A stretch of 64,000 bases of DNA. Source: Durusdinium trenchii (lineage: Eukaryota; Sar; Dinophyceae; Suessiales; Symbiodiniaceae). Position 1 is the first letter of the stretch, and each line of letters begins with the position of its first letter. The notes under the pieces are model-generated. The model ran no database searches. It was not told the DNA's origin and saw only the letters and a list, made by a program, of their open reading frames with translations. Positions 12,171-22,943 of the stretch are shown piece by piece. A program made the position numbers and the translations under genes. Where the stretch lies: contig CAXAMN010001414.1 of the NCBI GenBank assembly GCA_963970005.1, forward strand, positions 103,516-167,515. The letters run 5' to 3'.

Positions 12171-12207
12171 TGACGTTAAAGAGCACTAGTAGTGCTCTTT
12201 CACGTCA
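12171..12207. repeat. Near-perfect hairpin (nested inverted repeat)
   Basis: The inner arms AAGAGCACTA and TAGTGCTCTT are separated by one base. The outer arms TGACGT and ACGTCA are also complementary, with a 2-nt mismatch on each side. The hairpin follows a T16 run. Confidence 0.8.
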
Positions 12208-12231
12208 ACTTCTAGGATGTTCTTTCTCCAA

Positions 12232-12371
12232 GAGCCTGTCGTCCGACGTCACTGCGGCCTCAGGTGGATCCACCGCCTGGCATCCCAGCGACCCCATCGA
12301 CCTGCGGTCACCACGTCGGTTGGTAGAGGAGAAGGGTCGAAACCACCACCACCATCGGTCAATTCGAAGAG
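12232..12371 (+). CDS. Probable internal exon, unknown protein
   Basis: An open frame reads SSDVTAASGGSTAWHPSDP, continues through SPRRLVEEKGRNHHHH and ends at an AG|GTTCCA donor at 12371/12372. The composition is GC-rich and typical of an exon, unlike the flanking introns. A second frame is also open. No family recognised. Confidence 0.4.
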
Positions 12372-12994
12372 GTTCCATGTGACCCTCTTCGGGACGTGTA
12401 TTCTTCGACCCAAATCCCGCAAGGCAACCTCAACTCAGAGTTGAACACATGAAAACCCTACTGGCCGGGCAACCCTGAAAGCAAGGAACAACATATCTAT
12501 ACTATACAGATGGAACGCACTTGAATGATCTTGAATGGTGTCAAAACACCTGGGGTTTTGGCGGAACTAACTCATTACAGGTCTTGGCCCGTCCCTCCTG
12601 TGGGGCCGTTTTCCCTACATGCCACCCATTTAAGAATGACTATGAAGCCAAGAGGAACTGCAACATACTGCATCTGGTCCAGCAGCACCCGGTTCGGGTG
12701 GTGATGGAACATGTACATAGTCAGGGGGGGTCTAATTCAAAAAAATGTGCACCTGAGCATCTGTTTCTTGAGCCACTTTTCTGAAGAAAAGTGAGCATCC
12801 TTGGGTCCAGGCCCTGAAGGCCTCGAGTGGAACAGAGACATGCCGTTTTTTCCTCTGCGTCTCGAACTCTGCGTCTCGGAGGGTGCCGCTTTGTCACATG
12901 GAAATCCTAAGATGTCACCCGACATCTAATGCTATATGGATGCCATCATCTACAGATGGGATGCCGGCCATCTGGACTCTCACATCGTCTTCCC

Positions 12995-13120
12995 CCCCCA
13001 AAGCCGAGCGCAGCTCCAGCTCTGATCGCCTGGCCGCTCGCGGCGGCTCTTCCTGCGACGTGGTGGGCGAAGCTGCACAGCTTCAAAGCACCAAAGAATC
13101 GATCCTACGACGTGGAAGTG
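12995..13120 (+). CDS. Probable exon, possible membrane segment
   Basis: Two + strand frames are open. One reads APALIAWPLAAALPATWW then KLHSFKAPKNRSYDVEVW, a hydrophobic helix followed by a basic stretch. The other reads AERSSSSDRLAARGGSS and later QLQSTKESILRRGS. I cannot choose between them. The GC-rich block is clearly different from its flanks. Confidence 0.35.
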
Positions 13121-13190
13121 TGGTCCTCTAGAATCCTCTCGCCTGGCTGGGCTGGCTTGTTAGTCTAGTCTTATATAGTTGTTATATAAT

Positions 13191-13242
13191 TGTAGACTCT
13201 TGATGACCCCAGCCATTGGAATTGAACATCCTCTTCAGGCTT
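13191..13242 (-). repeat. Family D fold-back element, truncated copy
   Basis: It has the terminal motif TGTAGACTCTTGAT and the internal motif GAATTGAACATCCTCTTCA. The internal part is the reverse complement of the family D copy at 52107, so this copy is in the opposite orientation and lacks its second arm. Confidence 0.6.
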
Positions 13243-13277
13243 GGGGCATGTATGGTCCTCCAGAGTCTGACCTGTGG

Positions 13278-13384
13278 CCCGGCCTCGTGGCGGAGCTTCG
13301 CGGCGACCGAGGCCCATGACTTGGCGACCCTCCTGGCTCACGGACGAGGAGGGAGACGGAGGGAGACGGAGATGGGTCATGGGA
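13278..13384 (+). CDS. Probable internal exon, unknown
   Basis: The open frame reads CGPASWRSFAATEAHDLATL then LLAHGRGGRRRETEMGH; other + frames stop early. It includes a short direct repeat (GGAGACGGAGGGAGACGGAG). No family recognised. Confidence 0.35.
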
Positions 13385-14100
13385 GGATGAGCTGGAGATG
13401 TGGGAGATGGTCTCTTTTTTCGGAGCGAGACGGAGGGTGAGCTGAAACTGGCGCGTGCTTCTTGGGAGGATGGAGAGGCAATGGTGTTGAATGGTTTTGA
13501 TTAGAGAGTGGGCTTCAGACAGACATAGAGTTGAAATGCAAGGTTAAGACAAGATCAGTCCAGTGGCCACGTAAGACCTACGAAGTTGTTTCGTTATTTT
13601 TCATTAATTAATATTCAGCTGCTTCACTTGTAGCTGGGTAGTAGTGAAACTTCATGAAACTTCAAACTCTGGAGTGCCCGCACCTCCCTTGGCGCGCGAG
13701 GGGCACCCTTGGCGTTGGGTGATCCAACGCTTCTTTTTACGAAAAGGGGAACGCCAGGAGTCCACAGACGGGTCCACTGAGCACGGTTCAGATGGAAGTT
13801 GCCATGCAGCACACCTCACAGGTGCTTTTCTCCTGCCTGTTTGGCATCCGCTTATCGCGGTTAGGTCTCGGTCGGTCTGGTGAGAACGATGAAGAGTTGG
13901 CGGCCAGAGGAAGAAGGTAGATCAAGTCTAAACGGGACAACATATGCTACGAGCTATACCTTCTGTTCACCAAAGAACACGTCAAGGACCGTTTGCAGTC
14001 ATTTTTGTTCTTTCACTTCTTCATCTCAACCCAACGTCGATGTTCAACAAGCCGTGCTAAGACAAAAACACCTCGATTCGACCCAGACAGCAGCGCGGCC

Positions 14101-14255
14101 ATGGCAGCCCGGACGCTCGCGCCGCTCGCACTCGCGCTGCTCGCCCTCGCGCTGCACGGCTGCGGGAAAGACGAGGTTCGCGGCGACGCTGAGGGCCAGT
14201 GCGGGGCGGAGTCGTGCTCGGCACCAGGAGATGCACCGGCCAAAGAAGAGAAAAG
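14101..14255 (+). CDS. First exon with signal peptide
   Basis: ATG at 14101 opens MAARTLAPLALALLALALHG, a textbook signal peptide with one Arg and a long Leu/Ala core. A small Cys-containing segment follows (GCGKDE; GQCGAESCSAPGD). The exon ends at AG|GTCAGA (14255/14256) in phase 2. The encoded protein should enter the secretory pathway. The next well-supported + strand exons (15850-17441) look extracellular, which fits. No family was recognised, and the true gene end is unknown. Confidence 0.55.
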
Positions 14256-14459
14256 GTCAGATGACAGTTACAAACCGCTATATGCTTTCTGTATGAGTGG
14301 TAGATTACAGACGCAGTACAGTAGACGTAATTGATAGTGATAGGATGCGGTGATTGCAGTTGAGCAACTCCGCCGTCGTCCCTATTAATTATAAATCTTC
14401 TTACCACCTTTGCAACAACCACCAGGAGGCTTGATTTGTTGGTCGTTGCTCTCTTTCAG

Positions 14460-14614
14460 GCTTGGCTTGTCCGCTTGCCATGTTGGAGCTAGATACACCT
14501 GTAGCTTTTGAACAGTTGACATGGTTTTGTCACAGCCAGACATTCGTGAGATTTCGTGAGCACGTTCTGTGGGCGAAGAAGGTCCTGCCCTTGCGAGTCA
14601 GCAGCTTGCAGTGA
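14460..14614 (+). CDS. Probable exon, unknown
   Basis: After a TTTCAG acceptor the frame reads LACPLAMLELDTPVAFEQLT, then WFCHSQTFVRFREHVLWAKK, and stops at TGA 14612-14614. The phase does not match the donor at 14255, so an intermediate exon is missing or this belongs elsewhere. Not recognised. Confidence 0.4.
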
Positions 14615-15849
14615 TGAAACTCCTGCACCGAGACGTAGAAGTCATTGAGACCAAAGGGGAACAGTGCAGCAAAAGTAGGGGAACCATGCAGAACCTGTCT
14701 TGGATGAGACCTACCAAGGGGAACTGTTCTTCAGCTGCCTCTCCGTTCGTCATCATTCGTCTACTTCTTCGTCGTCTATGGACGACGTCCGACGTCCGTC
14801 GCAGGGGTGGTCAGCTCGGCGAAGGGTTGCACTCGAGCTGATCGGGGCAGCGAGTTCTGGCCCGGTCATGGGGCCGAGCTCTCGCCCCGGTACGGTGGAA
14901 GAACCGTCCTGACTCTCACATGGGTCTCGTAAACCCACGCCTCTGTGGAAGGAGGATGGCATGGTCCAAAGGGACCATGCCGTCCACAACCATGCCTTCC
15001 ATGTTCCAGAGGGTGTCGTCCTCTCTTGGGGTCCGAGGGACCGGCGTCGGGTAAGAAGAGGTCCGGTCGGCATCACTGAGAAAGGTCGCTGGTCCAGTTG
15101 GAGTAGATGGCCAACCAATAGAGGTTAAGTGACCTGAAAGGACCCGTCACCTGGGGTACAATGGTTGATCAGGTTGGACAGGAGCAATCTGGTGGTGCTG
15201 GGGTACACATATGTACAGTCGAACTAGGGTTCTTCAACCTCTGTTGGAACCACTCCAACGTTTTGTCTATGTATGTTTGTGTTGTGTTTTGTGCTGCTGA
15301 ATCTGCTGAAGTTACTCTATATACTTGAATCATCGGCACCTGTCATGGACAGGAGCTGGTCAGAAGGTCAACTATGGCTGGCTAACAAGATCCAGCTGTC
15401 CATCGATCAAGGGGAAGTTCTCCTCGGTGCCCTTAGACGCCTGCCATTGCATCCCCAAATGCCAAATCATCTCCAAAACGGATGCCTCTTGGGATTCCAG
15501 CCGCTGGCAGCTGGCATAGATGTGATACGAGCGTACGAAAGCTTCTTTTTGTATAGAAGAGTGTGTGCAACATAGTTTGAACATTTGAGCAGTTTGTCAC
15601 TTCTAGACCAGCAGCCAGTTAAAGAAGCTTGTGTTTTGTGCCATTCTCAGCGCTGTCAGCCACCTCGGTTTTCGTGCGTTTCATGCGTTTCCAAACCAAT
15701 CCAGCTCAGCAAGCCGACAAGCGCTCAGCAACCTCTTAACCGTTCGTTCCAGTTGAGAGACCCCAAGACGTAGAACCCGAAGATGCGGCTCGAAAACAGG
15801 GGCGAACACCGGCGGGGGTTGGTCTTCATCGCCGCTTTGAAGAGTTTAG
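14615..15849. other. Intronic or intergenic DNA
   Basis: No convincing exon is seen. The segment 14760-15120 contains short self-complementary and direct words (ACGACGTCCGACGTCC; a GGTCCAAAGGGACCATGCC palindrome near 14968). It is probably an intron of the surrounding gene. Confidence 0.35.
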
Positions 15850-16165
15850 GAAACGTACGACCTTGATCCCCAAAATCTATCAAAGACTCTCCCGCACACG
15901 TCCCAGAACATCCTCACCATCAAGACCTACGGCAGCTCTGACTCCTCAAGCTCGTCGAAAGCTTCTGGCTGCACGGGGAGTTACACGCAGGAGACGGTCG
16001 ACATCACCGCGACATGTCCCTTTAACATCAGCGAGCCCATTGGCAAGGGTCCCGTGCGGTACGTCTACAATCAGACGGATGCCTGGTTTGATTCCGGAGG
16101 TTTCATGGGATTGAGGATCCATGGGACTGCATTCACCCCTCAGACCACCCCAATATCGGTACCAG
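15850..16165 (+). CDS. Extracellular-domain exon with N-glycosylation sites
   Basis: This 105-codon frame runs from a TTTAG|GAAACG acceptor to an ACCAG|GTAAAT donor without a stop. It reads TYDLDPQNLSKTLPHTSQNI, then LTIKTYGSSDSS, TQETVDITATCPFNISEP, VRYVYNQTDAWFDSGGF and GTAFTPQTTP. It has an NIS and an NQT glycosylation sequon, few basic residues and beta-strand-like alternation, as expected for a secreted or extracellular module. Codons are rich in purine first positions. No start codon lies in the frame until late, so it must be internal. Likely part of the gene that begins with the signal peptide at 14101. Domain family not recognised. Confidence 0.6.
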
Positions 16166-16256
16166 GTAAATATCACATGGAGTGTTTGGCATGGGGTTGG
16201 GTGGTTTGTTGGTGCCAAGGATGATGGTCCAGGCGTGGTCTTCGAACTCTTTTCTA

Positions 16257-16374
16257 GCCCAGCTTGCGAAGACTGGACCAGCTTGAACATGGTGGCCGTC
16301 ACGCCACTGGACGTCTGCACGAATGGCCTGCAGAAATGGGTTTGCATCGATGGGACACTTGGCGAAATGAAGTG
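16257..16374 (+). CDS. Cys-containing exon, probably extracellular
   Basis: After a TTCTAG acceptor the frame reads PACEDWTSLNMVAVTPLDVC then TNGLQKWVCIDGTLGEMK and reaches TGA. Three Cys residues suggest a disulfide-bonded extracellular segment, in keeping with the preceding exon. A competing frame is open. Confidence 0.4.
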
Positions 16375-17138
16375 ATCTCAAAAGCCTACCTGGACCTTCT
16401 AAGGGGTGTCCAATGGAGATCTCTCAGTAGTGTGTGGGCTTCCATTGGTGACCCCTTGGAGGGTGCTGGTAGAGACTCTGAAATATTCCTAGAAGTTGAG
16501 TTCACCACTTGCTTTGCAGAGGAACATTTGAAGAAAACACTCATCTGACGGACGCCATCCAAGTACCCATGATCGTTTGTGTAGAGTTAGTTGTAGAGTT
16601 ATATATCACAGCCTTCTTCCTACTCCAGGATGGCCTCGAACTCCCAGAAGACACTGTGCATCACAAAAAAAAGGGGTCCCCCAAATAGATAGTGGCACGG
16701 CACGGTTTCCAATACATGTTCATACATTTTCGATGTGGGGATCTACTTTTCTACTGTATCTAATTGGGGGGTTCCAAAGGTCCATCCTCGAAAAAAGCTC
16801 GGTCTTGGCCTCGGAGACTCATTGGCAGACCAGTCAAGTATTTCCTAGTGGCAGTGTTTTTGTTTGTGGTGAGTGGTTATGTGCGAGCCTCCTAGAGATC
16901 TATAAAGGTTAACTTCTTCGCCTCCAACCATGGAAAAAACACCACCAACCCAACCAATCTCCAAGCAACCATTCCATCTGCAAAATCATGAGAAGCTTTC
17001 CACTCATCTACCAACCCTAGGGATCCAAGTAGCCTCTCAGAAGGTGATGTGTTCGACACTGAGACATGTAGGTGCCAAAACGTCGGGTCCAGTCGTACCG
17101 CCCACACACCCCACCTTCAGCGCCTCGCTTCCCTCCAG

Positions 17139-17220
17139 GAAGGTGACGGCCTACCGCTTTGCCGCCACCGAAGCGCCCTGCTCGGGCAACACCACCATCT
17201 TCGCCGGCCCCGGCCGCGTG
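17139..17220 (+). CDS. Short extracellular-looking exon
   Basis: Between CTCCAG and a donor near 17220 the frame reads KVTAYRFAATEAPCSGNTTI then FAGPGRV. It has one Cys and an NTT glycosylation sequon. Other frames give Arg/His-rich nonsense. It probably belongs with 15850-16374. Confidence 0.5.
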
Positions 17221-17388
17221 GGTGGCTGGGTGGTGAAACCTGAAGTGTTTTTGACCCAACGACCTTTACTTGGATTGAGAGCTTCACCAACTCAGTCTTG
17301 AACCTTTGGGATATCTTGATTCCACCAACCAGGAAGCTCCTTTGTTCCCTTAGAACGTTTCGTGGACACCATGTGCCACCGCCACCAG

Positions 17389-17441
17389 GTGACTGCATCG
17401 CCGCCGGGGCGCAAGGTGCCCTGCTGAAGAGCGGATGCTGA
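17389..17441 (+). CDS. Short exon ending in a stop
   Basis: After CACCAG the frame reads DCIAAGAQGALLKSGC and TGA at 17439-17441. It is compatible with the end of the signal-peptide gene, or with an internal exon using an alternative donor before the stop. Confidence 0.4.
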
Positions 17442-17704
17442 GTCCTGACGGCGGCGGTTTGTGACGCCCAGAGTCCGGAGCCGGGACCGGGGAGGCGGCA
17501 GGAGACCAGGTTTTCCCTATAGAGGTCAATGACCTCATTTGACCGGAGTTGGTCATGCACCAAAAAGACAGTCAATTCAAGCAAGCAAACGACTCTGGTT
17601 TTACTATGTTTTACTTACGGGGTCAGACTGGACTTGTAGGTGTTCTTTTTCTTGGAGTTCCACAGCCAGAGGCTTAGCCAGCTTGGCCTCAGGGCCCCTT
17701 GGCA

Positions 17705-17785
17705 CATACTCAGGTTCAGTGGGACAGGGGTGGGTGGCTTTGGGGGGGGAAACCGCCGAACCTGAGGATTATGGTTGTTCCACAT
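17705..17785. repeat. Family E dispersed repeat, copy 1
   Basis: It contains AACCTGAGGATTATGGTTG and a G-rich block. A related copy with AACCTGAGGATATGGTTGG lies at 58745-58825, preceded by a similar GGTGGGTG motif. Confidence 0.5.
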
Positions 17786-18432
17786 GACGTGTTTCTTTTG
17801 AGAATGGGGGATTTGTTGCGTTGGCTGGACTATTTCCAAGTATCCATGAGTCCCGGTATTGCAGAACTTCGTCAGCAGGAGCGCGCCAATCATGCTTTGC
17901 CCCACATCAGGTCACCCAATACAACCCCAAATAATCCAAAATTGTATTACTATGGTATTCCACCATTCCACTTGACCATATTGGGGATGGGTCAATGCCC
18001 ACACGGATCCTTAGCTTGGGGATCTTGGGGGGTGTGATCGATCCAGAACCTAGCCACAAACGGGCCAGAACGCTCTATAACAAATCAATGGGATATGTAT
18101 ATAATGATATGTATCTCTTCCGGGTTTTTCTCGGTCGTTGACCTTGGGATCATGGTGCCTACCTACTCCACCTCTTCTCCCCAGGCATGGTGCCTACCTA
18201 CTGCACCCAGTCAGCCGAACCCAGAACTTCCATCGACTCAGTTGACGCCACCTAGGAGTCATAATCCACCACTAGCACGCCAGGGTCAAATGAGTCATGG
18301 CTTTCTAAAAAACCAGGGTTCCAGTCGGAACTGGTTGCCAGTGACCTCATGGTTATTCCTGTGTTTTTTTTCTCCTTATTGGGTGATGCATGAAACAAGC
18401 CCAGCAGATGCCGTAGATGTCTCGTCATGAGA

Positions 18433-18571
18433 CGAAGCCTCCTCCTCGTCCAGACTCGCCGTCTCCGGACCGCGCGGCCCGGACCGCGCGGCCCCGGGAG
18501 GAGTGTCCATGGGACTGAAGTGGTCGGTGTCCCTGTGTGAGAAGGCCACCAAAGACCACTTGGAACATCAG
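18433..18571 (+). CDS. Probable exon, unknown
   Basis: The frame reads SSRLAVSGPRGPDRAAPGG, then MGLKWSVSLCEKATKDHLEH, and ends at a CAG|GTGCCA donor (18571/18572). It includes a 14-bp direct repeat (GGACCGCGCGGCCC twice) encoding Gly/Pro/Arg. The minus strand is also open here, so the strand is not certain. Confidence 0.4.
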
Positions 18572-19189
18572 GTGCCATGAAGATGGAATGGTTTTCGATC
18601 AAGGCAAAGCTAGAAGATCATGGCAGTCCAATCGGCTTGTGGTTATGTCGATCTCATGGATTCTTCTAGCAGCCACCTGGGTACTATGTTGCGTGAGCAC
18701 GGGGGCGGTATTGTTGAACGTGTTTGATGTTTTGTGTTTTGGATTTTATACTATATGTGGGGGGGTCACCACAACCATCATCATCGTCGTCGTCTTCATG
18801 ATAAGAAAGAAAGAAACGAACGGGGACTTTACTAGATGCACATGCTCTCTTACTCTTGATCTACAAAAATGTCCGGCAGAAAAAGATGCGGAGTAGAGTC
18901 TGGACAGATGGGTAAGATGTGCTGAAATGCTGTCCCATGGACCAATGTGGCCAATCTTCCATTGTAGCCGATGTCACCCTTGCCGCGGCCAAAACAACGG
19001 CCAAAACAGGGCAGGACATTCGAACGCCTGGTGCAGTGGGCACGGGAATACTTGCTCGGCGCAATCACTTATGCCATGTGGAATTGTGGGCTTGCGTATT
19101 TGTTCTCGCCCATCGAAGAAGTGCCGGATGGACCGAAATAGAGGTAGACAGGTGTCGAACAAATCGGCGTAGTTATGAGCACACATGCG

Positions 19190-19213
19190 CACACACACAC
19201 ACACACACACACT
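19190..19213. repeat. (AC)n microsatellite
   Basis: About twelve uninterrupted AC dinucleotides. Confidence 0.9.
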
Positions 19214-19699
19214 CTCTTCAAGAACGAAGGACACGCGTCACGCGAACCTTCCCCCTCGATTTTTCTGCAGAAAACTAACATCCAGTTCACATCCAAATTG
19301 CTTCACTGCAACTTGCAGCTGATACCTGGGAGGTCCAAATTTGCATGCCTGGATCCTCCTGCTGTTTTAACTGCAAAAGTTTTCACAGAACCTCCATCTC
19401 CTTCGCGATGGATGCGGAAGCCGTGCGTGCGCTTTCGTGATCTTTCATGTTTTCCCCGGAGCAAAAAAAGAGCGGCACAAAAGCGGAGCGGATCGGCGGA
19501 GCGGGGGGGGGGAGTTTTGTGTGTCTTTTTCTGTTCATCCTTCTTCCTTCTCTTGAGATCGGGGGCATGTCATTCTACGCAGCGACTTTTTAGAAGAGGG
19601 TGTTTCCTTTTGGACCACCTCGAAGGCCGAGTTGATACGACCACTCATGACTCGTCTTCCCATCACCACCATCACCCGGTGCGTTTTCTCGATCCGGCG

Positions 19700-19786
19700 G
19701 ATCCGCGCGCCAGGAGGCGGCGATCTTGTGTCAACCGGGCGCCGCAGAGGCCCTGGAGGCGGGGACCTGGGCGACTGAAAGAGGAG
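19700..19786 (+). CDS. Probable exon, unknown
   Basis: The frame reads GGSARQEAAILCQPGAAEAL then EAGTWATERG and ends at AG|GTTGAT (19786/19787). It directly precedes a family B fold-back. The longer competing frame over this segment is Arg-rich and less protein-like. Confidence 0.4.
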
Positions 19787-19796
19787 GTTGATTGGG

Positions 19797-19922
19797 CCCA
19801 GGCACGACTAATGGGACTGGCATATTTACATGGCATTGACCTGGGGTGGTTGACCTGGGGGTGGTTGACCTGGAGTCAATTGATCGGCATATATGCCAGT
19901 CCCATGGAGAGTCGTGTCTGGG
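19797..19922. mobile_element. Family B MITE-like fold-back, copy 1
   Basis: The left arm carries CACGACTAATGGGACTGGCA and the right arm TGCCAGTCCCATGGAGAGTC then GTGTCTGG. The middle holds a tandem GGTTGACCTGGGG duplication and TCAATTGATCGGCATATATG, shared with copies at 25608 and 53732. Confidence 0.7.
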
Positions 19923-20062
19923 AGGAGGATCCCAGAAGATCCGAGTTGGAGAGATCTTATTTTTTGGGGGAGGGGGGGCAGGGGTTGTAAGAACCAACAT
20001 TCGGAGGATGGTGTTTGGAATTCTATACCCCTTGGGCCCCAAGGGTTTCCGTTCTGTCACAG

Positions 20063-20143
20063 TATGTCAACCTGGGATCCTCCAACAACGCCAGCTGGGC
20101 GGGTCTCCGGTGCAACTCCCCAATGGGTATATGGGGCAGCTCG
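20063..20143 (+). CDS. Probable extracellular exon
   Basis: After TGTCACAG the frame reads YVNLGSSNNASWAGLRCNSP then MGIWGSS. It has an NAS sequon and one Cys. It resembles the style of the 15850-17441 exons and may belong to the same gene. Confidence 0.4.
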
Positions 20144-20174
20144 GAGATTTTGACCATTTTTTCTCCGCCACTGG

Positions 20175-20305
20175 ATGAAGTCGATCTTCGATCTAGTGCC
20201 CTGGGGCCTCGTCTCGGGCTCTCAGATCCGAACGCCCAACGCTGCTCGGGCGCTCCCGGCGGACACGGATTCCACGGAGCTCCGCCCCAGGCGCAAGCGC
20301 GCGAG
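20175..20305 (+). CDS. Probable exon, ambiguous frame
   Basis: One frame starts at ATG 20175, reads MKSIFDLVPWGLVSGSQIRT then ADTDSTELRPRRKRAR, and ends at AG|GTGACG. A second frame is open to 20404 and reads REVTERSAQSIQEAEAEAPG. The splice donor supports the first. Not recognised. Confidence 0.4.
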
Positions 20306-21552
20306 GTGACGGAGCGGAGCGCCCAGTCCATCCAAGAAGCGGAGGCGGAGGCGCCCGGTGCCGGCGGTTTCGAGACCACTTCAGCTAGGGCGCCATCCAG
20401 CTAGGGCGCCCGTGCGAAGACCGGGAAGCTCAATGGGACAACCCACCCAAGGCCCATCACAACATTTCGAGGGGGAATTATTTGCAACGAGGAGAGGAAG
20501 AGCAGGGCACAGCCCAGCTAGCATGTTTAGCCATAAGAGGTAGTACTAGTAGATTGTTTTGGGTAGCTCCTTCGTGGTTGAATGGCTTGTTCGCACAGCC
20601 TCATGGCTTGTTGAAACACCCACTGAGATTGGTCTTGGGCTCTACTAGCACAATTGGCTGGGCACTGCAAGGCTCAAGCAGAGCTCGGAGGTCGTAGAAG
20701 CCGCTCGCACGGTTGACCGATTGGACCCTACCTCAATACCTGAATCAGTTAGGCGTCCATTGACCAGAGTGATTGACTCAATGACCATCCACCATCTACA
20801 TCACCATGATCTCCCTAGAATTGGACCTAAAACTCATCTAAACTCAATTGGACCATAGAATTGGGCCTCCATGACCATCCCTCCCATTCTCCAATTCTTG
20901 GTTCGGACCTCAACCCACCAGAATGATCAGGGTCACGTGAATGGGATGGGATGGCATGGCCCTAAGTCGACTCCCCATCCGCCCATGACAGTAGATGACC
21001 CTGGTGTATCGGTTGGATGTATAGGTAGAGTCCCAGCTCATCGTGGAGGAGCCCTTTGATGACTCCTGGCAGGCGGGTGGTCCGCCTGAAGAAGCAGGGT
21101 GCGACCGCTTTGACCGCCGGAAGCGGTCCACGGACACATGCCCCACCGGAAGAAGGAGGCAGAAACCGAGATTGCCAGGATAGTCTTAGGATAGTGACTT
21201 GTGTTGAATGATCTTGGAAAATGCCCAGGCTGGCTGTTGGTTCTTGGCAATTTTTGGGTTTCTGTAGGCAGCCGGGCTCCCAATCACAGCCACTGTAGAT
21301 AATATGCTGCTATAATCTGCTATATACTTTCCTTGCATTCAGATGTACATTGAAAGATGTTGCAGTGATGCTTTTGCTAACCCATCCTCCTCCTCCTCCT
21401 CGGCAGCGGCGGCGGCGGCGGCGGCGGGCGGCATTAGCATCACTATCACCATCAGCATCATCCACTGTCTTTTGGGGTGAATGCGGCACTCATCCACACC
21501 AACTTTTGAATTGTCCTTCCCATCACAGCTTTCAGCTGCAGCAATTTTGCAG
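20306..21552. other. Intronic or intergenic DNA
   Basis: No confident exon. The segment 20730-20940 holds short words repeated in near-tandem (CCATTGACCA, CCATGACCATCC, AATTGGACC). A simple-sequence tract lies at 21387-21426. Confidence 0.4.
21387..21426. repeat. (CCT)n-(CGG)n trinucleotide tract
   Basis: CCTCCTCCTCCTC is followed by about seven GCG/CGG triplets, just upstream of several exons. Confidence 0.85.
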
Positions 21553-21650
21553 GAGCCAGAGACAGACGAGGGATGGCAGGAGAACGCATCACGGGCACCG
21601 GGGATCTCTGGGTTCTGTGGTTGGTCCGCCGGGTCCGATTTTCGACATTT
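21553..21650 (+). CDS. Probable exon, unknown
   Basis: After TTTGCAG the frame reads EPETDEGWQENASRAPGISG then FCGWSAGSDFRHLWG. It contains an NAS sequon. It is in the same frame as the exon at 21901, although an intron separates them. An alternative frame beginning at a Met (MAGERITGTGDLWVLWLVRR) is also open. Confidence 0.4.
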
Positions 21651-21900
21651 GTGGGGATTTGAGAGGAGTTACCTTCTTCAAGCCTTCTTCTTTGGGGATC
21701 TCAACAAGAACATCGACCAAACCAGTGCTTTTCTTTATGGACCTCCGGATCCAGGTCATCGTGAACCAAGGTCACCAAGCCTCCAGAGGTTGACCTTGGC
21801 TGAAAAGGAGTCGGTTCATAGCCTGGACTCCATCCTGTTTGGGTGTGGAGATCCCACTACTCTTCGTAGTGGGGCGTTTGGGACCTCCAGCCACACTCAG

Positions 21901-22001
21901 ATGGTCGGATGCTGGGGGCGGACCCCGGGGTCGCTCGCAGTGGCCGTTTGGTTCCTGGTTTTGGACCCGCTTCAACGCTGCGCTCCGCTCACGGTGGCCA
22001 G
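21901..22001 (+). CDS. Exon with a transmembrane segment
   Basis: Bounded by CACTCAG|ATG and CCAG|GTGGAG. It reads MVGCWGRTPGSLAVAVWFLV, then LDPLQRCAPLTVAR, so a hydrophobic helix ends in a basic residue. The helix-DPL pattern reminds me of the membrane helices of polycystin-like channels (LVLEPLK), but a 34-residue match is too short to assign. With 25004 and 26107 it suggests a multi-pass membrane protein. Confidence 0.45.
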
Positions 22002-22167
22002 GTGGAGGGGACGAATTCGTGGCAGTGAGTCGAAAACTCCACCGAAACACCTTTTAAACAAAAAGAGGCCCTTGGTCGTTGCTTCAGCCGTGCGACACAG
22101 CATGGTTTGGGTTGTGAGCCGCCTGGACTTGGTGCAGGATCCCACTTGGGCCGCTGATTCCTGGCAG

Positions 22168-22290
22168 GCGCGACCCTTTTGCGCGTGCGCCCTCGACCGT
22201 CACGCCATGCGATGTCCGACGTCGCAGTACTTGGAAGAACATCGAAGGATGTGGAACTTCGAATTCTTGGATCCGCACAGCGGAGTTCCT
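22168..22290 (+). CDS. Probable exon, ambiguous frame
   Basis: After CTGGCAG one frame reads ARPFCACALDRHAMRCPTSQ then YLEEHRRMWNFEFLDPHSG; another reads MSDVAVLGRTSKDVELRILG. Both are protein-like and the minus strand is open too. No GT donor is obvious. Confidence 0.3.
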
Positions 22291-22943
22291 GTGGCATGGT
22301 TTCTGTTCACGACAAATGCGACGGGACAACATCGCCGTCGTGGTGTTTTCTCCGTGGCGAAAGATTGGGGTGGTTGACCTTCGATGGTCAGAGGTCTTGT
22401 GTGCAGGTTCCAGAAGTCTGGGTGCTTCTAACCTTATCCATCACGAATCACCAGGGTAACACATCCATGCATCATATACAGTGGTTAGCCCTTGATAAAT
22501 ACTGATGCACATCGTTGCAAATTACTTTTAACGTTATTTGTGTAAGAGTTTTTATAGCTGGAGGAAATGCTGCGTGGAATGGTGAAGCTCTGGAAAGGCT
22601 AAGGTCATCAGACCTGCATCCAGAAGACATGCAGAAGGGTCGAAACATTTTTGCTCCCTGACAGGTGTGCTGTTTGGAGGGCTATGGGGTTGAAACAGGT
22701 ATCCACCACGGGCATTGGGGTTTTCCAAAGTTGTCTAACTATACAGTATGTACACTTACACGTCGACATATAGGATCATTAAGGTTTGGTTGATCAGCAA
22801 GTCTTTCTCATTCGGTGCATCAAAGGGACGGTTCTATTGGATCATGGACACATCGCTTTGTCGCACCGATCGGATGGAACGGGTCGGACGTGGGAAGAAT
22901 CAGCCTGGTTTTGCTTTAAGGTGATGTTTTTAAAACAGATCCC

